From Brachypodium distachyon (taxonomy: Eukaryota; Streptophyta; Magnoliopsida; Poales; Poaceae), in assembly GCF_000005505.3 (NCBI RefSeq), contig NC_016132.3, positions 3,472,001 through 3,536,000 on the forward strand: a stretch of 64,000 nucleotides of DNA, read 5' to 3'. The notes under the pieces are model-generated. The model was not told the DNA's origin and did not search any database. It saw only the letters and a program-made list of their open reading frames with translations. Positions 59,564 through 64,000 of the stretch are shown in pieces. Position numbers and translations under genes: made by a program. The stretch's first letter is position 1. Each line of letters opens with the position of its first letter.

Positions 59564-60964
59564 ATGGAGGCGACGCTCCTGCTCGCCGGCGTCCTGCTCC
59601 TGGCGGGCGTGTGCGGCGCGGCGTACCCCGGCGACGGGGGCTTCAGCGTGGAGCTCATCCACCGCGACTCCATCAAGTCCCCGTTCCACGACCCGAAGCT
59701 CACCCGGCACGACCGGTTCCTCGCCGCTGCCCGGCGTTCCAGGGCGCGCGCCGCCGCGCTCCTCGCGTCCGACGTGTCCTCCGACCTGTTCTACGGCGAC
59801 TTCGAGTACCTGGCTGCCGTCAACGTCGGCACGCCGCCTGTCCGGTTCCTCGCCGTCGCCGACACCGGCAGCGACCTCGTCTGGCTCAAATGCAACACCA
59901 CCCAAAACAACAACGGCATCGTCTCTTCCGACTCCGGCAACAACAGCAACTCTTCCCCGCCGCCGCCGCCTCCAGAAGCCGTGGTGTACTTCAACCCGTT
60001 CGATTCCTCGTCCTACTCCCGCGTGGGCTGCGACGGGCCCTCCTGCCTTGCGCTCGCCACCAACGCCTCCTGCAACGGCGACTCCCACGCCTGCGACTTC
60101 CGCTACTCCTACCGCGACGGCGCCAGCGCCACCGGCCTCCTCGCCGCCGACACCTTCACCTTCGGAGGCAACATCAATAACGACACCACAAGCACCGCCA
60201 GCATCGACTTCGGCTGCGCGACGGGCACCGCGGGCCGCGAGTTCCAGGCGGACGGGATGGTGGGCCTGGGCGCCGGCCCACTCTCCCTCGCGTCCCAGCT
60301 GGGCCGGAAGTTCTCCTTCTGCCTAACAGCCTACGACATCGACGACGCCTCCTCGATACTCAACTTCGGCGCCCGCGCCGTCGTCTCCGACCCCGGCGCC
60401 GCCACGACGCCACTAATCGCCTCCTCCTCCAACGCCGCCGCCTACTACGCCATCTCCATCGACTCCCTCAAGGTCGCCGGCCAGCCCGTGCCCGGCACCA
60501 CCAGCGTCTCCAAGGTCATCGTGGACACGGGCACGGTGCTGACGTTCCTCGACAGGGCGGCTCTGCTAGCCCCACTGACAGAGTCTCTGGCGCGCGTCAT
60601 GGACGGCGCGGGGCTGCCGCGGGCTCCGCCGCCGGACGAGACCCTGGAGCTGTGCTACGACGTGAGCCGGGTGAAGGACGTGGACGGCGTCATCCCGGAC
60701 GTGACGCTGGTTCTGGGCGGCGGCGGCGGCGGCGAGGTGAGGCTGACCGGGGAAGGCACGTTCGTGCTGGTGAAGGAAGGCGTGCTGTGTTTGGCCGTCG
60801 TGACCACGTCGCCGGAGCTGCAGCCGCTGTCGGTCTTGGGCAACGTCGCGCTGCAGGACTTGCACGTCGGGATCGACCTCGACGCGCGCACGGCCACCTT
60901 CGCCACGGCGAACTGCGACTCCAGCTCGCGGGCCACAGTTAATTCGGTCGCCGCCGATGTCTAG
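59564..60964 (+). CDS. CDR1/nepenthesin-like aspartic protease 2, secreted
   Basis: A single exon encodes 466 residues. The signal peptide MEATLLLAGVLLLAG is followed by the prosegment start GGFSVELIHRDSIKSPFHD. Catalytic motifs are DTGSDLVW (Asp100) and VDTGTVLTFLD (Asp321), so the second motif is DTG where most plant nepenthesin-like members have DSG; both are active in the A1 family. The insertion region after the first motif is short and Asn/Ser/Pro-rich (SNSSPPPPPP). It closes with LGNVALQDLHVGIDLD. It is a tandem paralogue of the gene at 55970 in the same direction, 2 kb apart, with a similar leader and promoter block. No intron or lesion was seen. Confidence 0.92.
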   Translation: MEATLLLAGVLLLAGVCGAAYPGDGGFSVELIHRDSIKSPFHDPKLTRHDRFLAAARRSRARAAALLASDVSSDLFYGDFEYLAAVNVGTPPVRFLAVADTGSDLVWLKCNTTQNNNGIVSSDSGNNSNSSPPPPPPEAVVYFNPFDSSSYSRVGCDGPSCLALATNASCNGDSHACDFRYSYRDGASATGLLAADTFTFGGNINNDTTSTASIDFGCATGTAGREFQADGMVGLGAGPLSLASQLGRKFSFCLTAYDIDDASSILNFGARAVVSDPGAATTPLIASSSNAAAYYAISIDSLKVAGQPVPGTTSVSKVIVDTGTVLTFLDRAALLAPLTESLARVMDGAGLPRAPPPDETLELCYDVSRVKDVDGVIPDVTLVLGGGGGGEVRLTGEGTFVLVKEGVLCLAVVTTSPELQPLSVLGNVALQDLHVGIDLDARTATFATANCDSSSRATVNSVAADV

Positions 60965-62021
60965 CTGGTGTGCCTGGGCTGGTCTGATGGCCGTTTAGTT
61001 ACTTGGTGGAAATAATCACTACGACTATACGTTTATAGCTCTGATCCCCATTCGTCTGCTCCGGATTGTGCCCGCGCGACGTCGACGTCGTGCATCTTCA
61101 GTAGATTGTCGTAGTGAACGGAGATGGCCGGGGGGCAATTTTCAAGCTATCTTGTGTCAACTGTCAACTCTCGACTCTGGCATGATACGGTGGTCGCTGT
61201 TGGAGGCGTGTTTTGTTTCCCCTGTATTTCAAACCGTATGAAGTTGTAAAATGATATCTGCGCAAAAAAAGAAGAACGTAAAATGATACTCCATCAATTT
61301 GTTTACATTCCTTTCGGCGAGAAACTAAACTAATTTCATCTTAAGTGACTCAAATTTGCACAAATATAAATGTATTTATGTTTCAAAAACGTCTAGAAAC
61401 ATGTAATAAAAATCACTTAATACGAGACGGAGAGAGCTAGCATTTGTTTGTCGTTGCATATTAAGAGACGGTGCTGACCCTAGGCTAAAATAGCGTACAT
61501 AAAGTATGTATGTACGCAAAATCATCTCGATCCGGCGGCAACAACTTATATATGGAAAATAACAGTAAGAGACGTGAACTTTCGATGTCCCGCGCGAGCG
61601 TCCTCGCTGATGAGATGGCTCACAAAACAAAATCTCTGAATTTTCTTTTGCGCGAACAAAATCTCTGAATTAATCCCGTAAGAATTGCGCAGTTCACCGA
61701 CAAAGAATTTGATTCCTGCCCAGACGTAGGACGAGGCCTGCTTCGAAGGGCGACCCGTAAAAGCCCAGGTAGCTTTAGAGAAAAGGCTTTTTTCAGCCCG
61801 GATTTTTTTAGAAAGCCGAAATAGGTTCAGTTGGGAATAACAACGATACAGGCATTCACGTAATTAGTCCCACCTTGTCTAGTTAACAACCCATTGGACA
61901 ATTTAAATTCCCAGCGCTGTCGACATAAATCGCCGAGCTTCGCGTGAGGCACGAAGGGTAACATGAAAATAGTGCGCTGTGTCTAGGCTGGTATAGCCTG
62001 AAAGGGATAACTGGCTTCACC

Positions 62022-62127
62022 TTTTTTGGTTTTGTCTCGTGACCTCGTATTCCTGTTTTCATTTAGAATATTGTTTTTTTTGGTTTTGTCTCATGACCTC
62101 ATATTCCTGTTTTCATTTAGAATATTG
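62022..62127. repeat. Tandem duplication, unit about 53 bp
   Basis: Two adjacent copies share GGTTTTGTCTC, GACCTC, TATTCCTGTTTTCATTTAG and AATATTG, and differ by two substitutions (CGT/CAT, CGTA/CATA) and T-run length. The event is recent. Confidence 0.88.
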
Positions 62128-62138
62128 TTTCGTTGATA

Positions 62139-62246
62139 CTCCCTCCGATCCTAAATTTTGTCAAAATATTACATGTATCTAGACATTTTAAAAAAAAATA
62201 CATCCAAATTTGGGCAGATTTGAGTCAAGAATTTAGTACCAGACGG
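62139..62246. mobile_element. Stowaway-like MITE upstream of protease 3
   Basis: CTCCCTCCGATCCTAAATTT follows a TA and a decayed ACCAGACGGA closes it. The body has ATTACATGTATCTAGACATT, shared with other copies in the window. Confidence 0.6.
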
Positions 62247-62512
62247 ATTTCTCAGAATTCAAAGTTCCTCTACGACAATCGCAGGGTGAATATTTCTCAG
62301 GTTTCCAAGCTTGTGTGCCTGCCGCGACGACCTGCATGAATGCAGCACGCACGTAATTGCGCGCACCTGCACGAATTAATCTTAGCCGCTACGAAATCAA
62401 TAGCTATAGGTAAGATGATCGTATGAGATCATCAGAGATCATACGCCGAGTAAAGTGATCGTCTCCCCGATTAATCCACTTACCATTTATATGCAACGCT
62501 GAATCTCTCCCG

Positions 62513-62523
62513 CTATAAATACC
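62513..62523 (+). promoter_or_regulatory. TATA box of the broken protease 3
   Basis: CTATAAATACC lies 103 bases upstream of the ATG at 62626, in the same relative position as CTATGAATACC of protease 1. The promoter looks intact although the gene is interrupted. Confidence 0.6.
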
Positions 62524-62625
62524 AACCGATATGATCCTCACCTGCAATGCAAGTGCGCGACCATCGATCGGTCAGATTCTACCCTCAGCAAGTGATTATT
62601 ATCTAGTACTTTGGCAGCTGCAAAA

Positions 62626-62707
62626 ATGGACGCCACGCTCCTGCTCGCCGTCCTCCTCCTCCTGCTCCTCGCGGGCGAGCGCAGCACGGCGGCGAAGAAG
62701 ACGGGTT
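62626..62707 (+). pseudogene. Third aspartic protease copy, interrupted after its signal peptide
   Basis: The ATG at 62626 opens MDATLLLAVLLLLLLAG, close to the signal peptide of protease 2 (MEATLLLAGVLLLAG). After about 27 codons (ending STAAKKTG) the sequence changes abruptly into a retrotransposon LTR at 62708. The leader with AGCAAGTGAT is like that of protease 2. The rest of the gene, if present, must lie beyond the element and outside this window. The remaining open frame continues into the LTR for 147 residues in all, but that extension is not protease. Confidence 0.8.
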
Positions 62708-63174
62708 TGTTAGGTCCCCAGAGTCTCCCTCGATCTCACAATCTGTGGACACAACAAGAAGACTCGATTTCAGTGGACACGAACAGCAAGACAAAACACA
62801 AACACCTCACAGGCACAACTCGAAATAAGAACAGAGCACACACAGAGAAATTGGTTTCCAGTCCCCCTATCGATGGGGTGACCTTCCTTCTTGCTATTCA
62901 AAGTAGCTACTCTCCCAGGCAAAACGCTGGGGAGATTTTACACAGGGCATGCTCTTCCGGTGCCCCTCAGAGTGAGCTATACGCTGCTCCTCTGTTCTCT
63001 CACACGACGTCGCCCATACCCCTGTCCACTGTACATGATGTGGAGCAGTTTTAGGTGCGTCAACTACAGTGGCTTTAGTCTGCACGGTTTGACTATTAGC
63101 CCTATTTTACAACTCAACACTTGCAAGTTTGTTTAAAGGAAGAAACTAACACAACAGGATTAATTTTGCTAACA
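62708..63174 (-). mobile_element. 3' LTR of a Ty1/copia retrotransposon
   Basis: In element orientation the LTR starts TGTTAGCAAAATTAATCCTG at 63174 and ends ACCTAACA at 62708, giving TGTTAG...CTAACA inverted ends over 467 bp. A purine-rich tract (GGATGAAGGGAGAGAT, 63190-63175) sits directly inside it, as expected for the plus-strand primer. The host flank GGGTT (62703-62707) is the predicted 5-bp target duplication. Its partner and the 5' LTR are outside the window. Confidence 0.82.
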
Positions 63175-64000
63175 ATCTCTCCCTTCATCCTGCACTTGTC
63201 TCTTCACATGTCGAAGTCCAATTCTCTCCCTCAGTTCCAAGAACTTCACTTTGGGCAATGGCTTCATCAGCAAATCTGCGAGTTGATCACTTGTACCAAC
63301 ATGTTCAACAGCTACACTGTCCTCATCAACACATTCTCTTATGTAGTGGTAACGAGTCTGGATGTGCTTGCTCCGATCATAGTATACAGGATTTTTACTC
63401 AAGGAGATAGCTGACATATTATCAATTTTCAGTTTGACACAGCTAACCTCCTTGCCCAGTAGCTCTCCAAGTAACCTGCTCAGCCATACGCCTTGACAAG
63501 CTGTAGTGGTTGCAGCTATATACTCAGCTTCGCAGGATGACAAGGCAACTACCTTTTGTTTTTGTGATGCCCAAGTAATCAGGTTGGAGCCGAGGAAGAA
63601 CACCATGCCACTAGTGCTCTTCCTATCATTTATATCATCGCCGTGATCACTGTCACTGAAACCAAGTTCTTCTTCTCTCTTTCTCCCAAAACAACAACCG
63701 AGAGAGACAATCCCACGTATGTATCTCAAAATGTGCTTCACAGCAGCCATGTGGTGCACTGATGGATCTTCCATATACGACTGACAATACCAACTGAATA
63801 TGCAATATCAGGTCTGGTATTGACCAAGTATCTCAAGCTCCCAACATAGCTTCTGTATAGTGTGGAATCAACCTTTTCATCATCTTTATTCTTGTGCAAT
63901 TTCAGTCTTGGCTCCATTGGCACCTGCGCTGGGTTGCAATTAGACAAGCCTGCTTTCTCAAGTATCTTCATAGCATAGCTTGTTTGACACATTTGTGATT
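63169..64000 (-). mobile_element. Ty1/copia pol: end of reverse transcriptase and RNase H, frameshifted
   Basis: The minus strand carries the C-terminal part of a copia polyprotein, cut by the right window edge. The connection segment (YRSYVGSLRYLVNTRPDIAY) is followed, after a one-base frame change near 63775-63785, by RNase H. RNase H landmarks are FSDSDHGDD, DRKSTSG, SSCEAEYIA, KIDNMSAI, and the end TSDQLADLLMKPL. Normal copia elements have a tryptophan after SDSD, where this one has histidine. The stop codon at 63171-63169 lies in the first bases of the LTR. With the frameshift, this copy is probably not autonomous. Confidence 0.88.

Larger units (their letters stand above)
60965..62625. 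other. Spacer between protease 2 and the broken protease 3
   Basis: It contains the 3' UTR of protease 2, a decayed Stowaway-like stretch at about 61337-61437, a 53-bp tandem duplication at 62022-62127, a further Stowaway-like element at 62139-62246, and the promoter of protease 3. No gene was found. Confidence 0.5.

Noticed and set aside
1..64000. tRNA, rRNA, conserved microRNA precursors, CRISPR arrays, bacterial-type operons
   Set aside because: Scanned by eye for T-loop motifs, mature plant microRNA sequences and regularly spaced repeats; none convincing. CRISPR arrays and operons are not expected in a plant nuclear genome.

Overview
The window is nuclear DNA of a grass, probably a compact-genome Pooideae such as Brachypodium (inference). 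The evidence is spliced genes with GT-AG introns, many short Stowaway-type elements with CTCCCTCC ends, GC-rich 5' coding ends, and predicted proteins that are closest, from memory, to rice and barley family members. I rebuilt the gene models by joining exons by eye; every joined model closes in frame.

Layout. 1-7360: no gene seen. 7361-17914 (minus): a 24-exon full-size ABCG/PDR transporter of the cuticle-transporter type (ABCG31/Eibi1, Arabidopsis ABCG32); its seventh intron carries an old LINE RNase H remnant. 23528-28147 (minus): a nine-exon aminotransferase of the ISS1/VAS1 type. 29699-30261: a hAT-type non-autonomous transposon with an 8-bp target duplication. 31479-34345 (plus): a six-exon TDRD3/RMI1-like DUF1767 protein with an RGG tail. 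Its 3' half is copied at about 35936-37060 as a pseudogene, and a LINE reverse-transcriptase fragment sits between two further copies of its 3' UTR. A one-exon DUF688-like gene (35047-35382, minus) lies between parent and copy. 38693-40705 (plus): a DUF92/TMEM19 membrane protein (PGR). 41448-41928 (minus): a two-exon, 54-residue cysteine-rich CYSTM gene. 43058-45486 (minus): a PP2A B' (B56) subunit. 48867-50970 (minus): a five-exon Aux/IAA repressor, apparently the orthologue of rice IAA1. 55970-60964 (plus): two intronless CDR1-like aspartic proteases. A third copy begins at 62626 and is cut after its signal peptide by a Ty1/copia retrotransposon that runs off the right edge.

Functional themes. 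ABCG31 (cutin export), ISS1 (indole-3-pyruvate and aromatic amino acid balance) and IAA1 (auxin response) are ordinary plant genes, and their proximity looks like inherited gene order rather than a pathway cluster. From memory, rice ABCG31 and IAA1 are also neighbours on chromosome 1. I did not find a new multi-gene system. The most notable structures are the duplicated TDRD3-like gene rearranged with a LINE fragment, and the protease array with its transposon-broken third member and a conserved promoter block.
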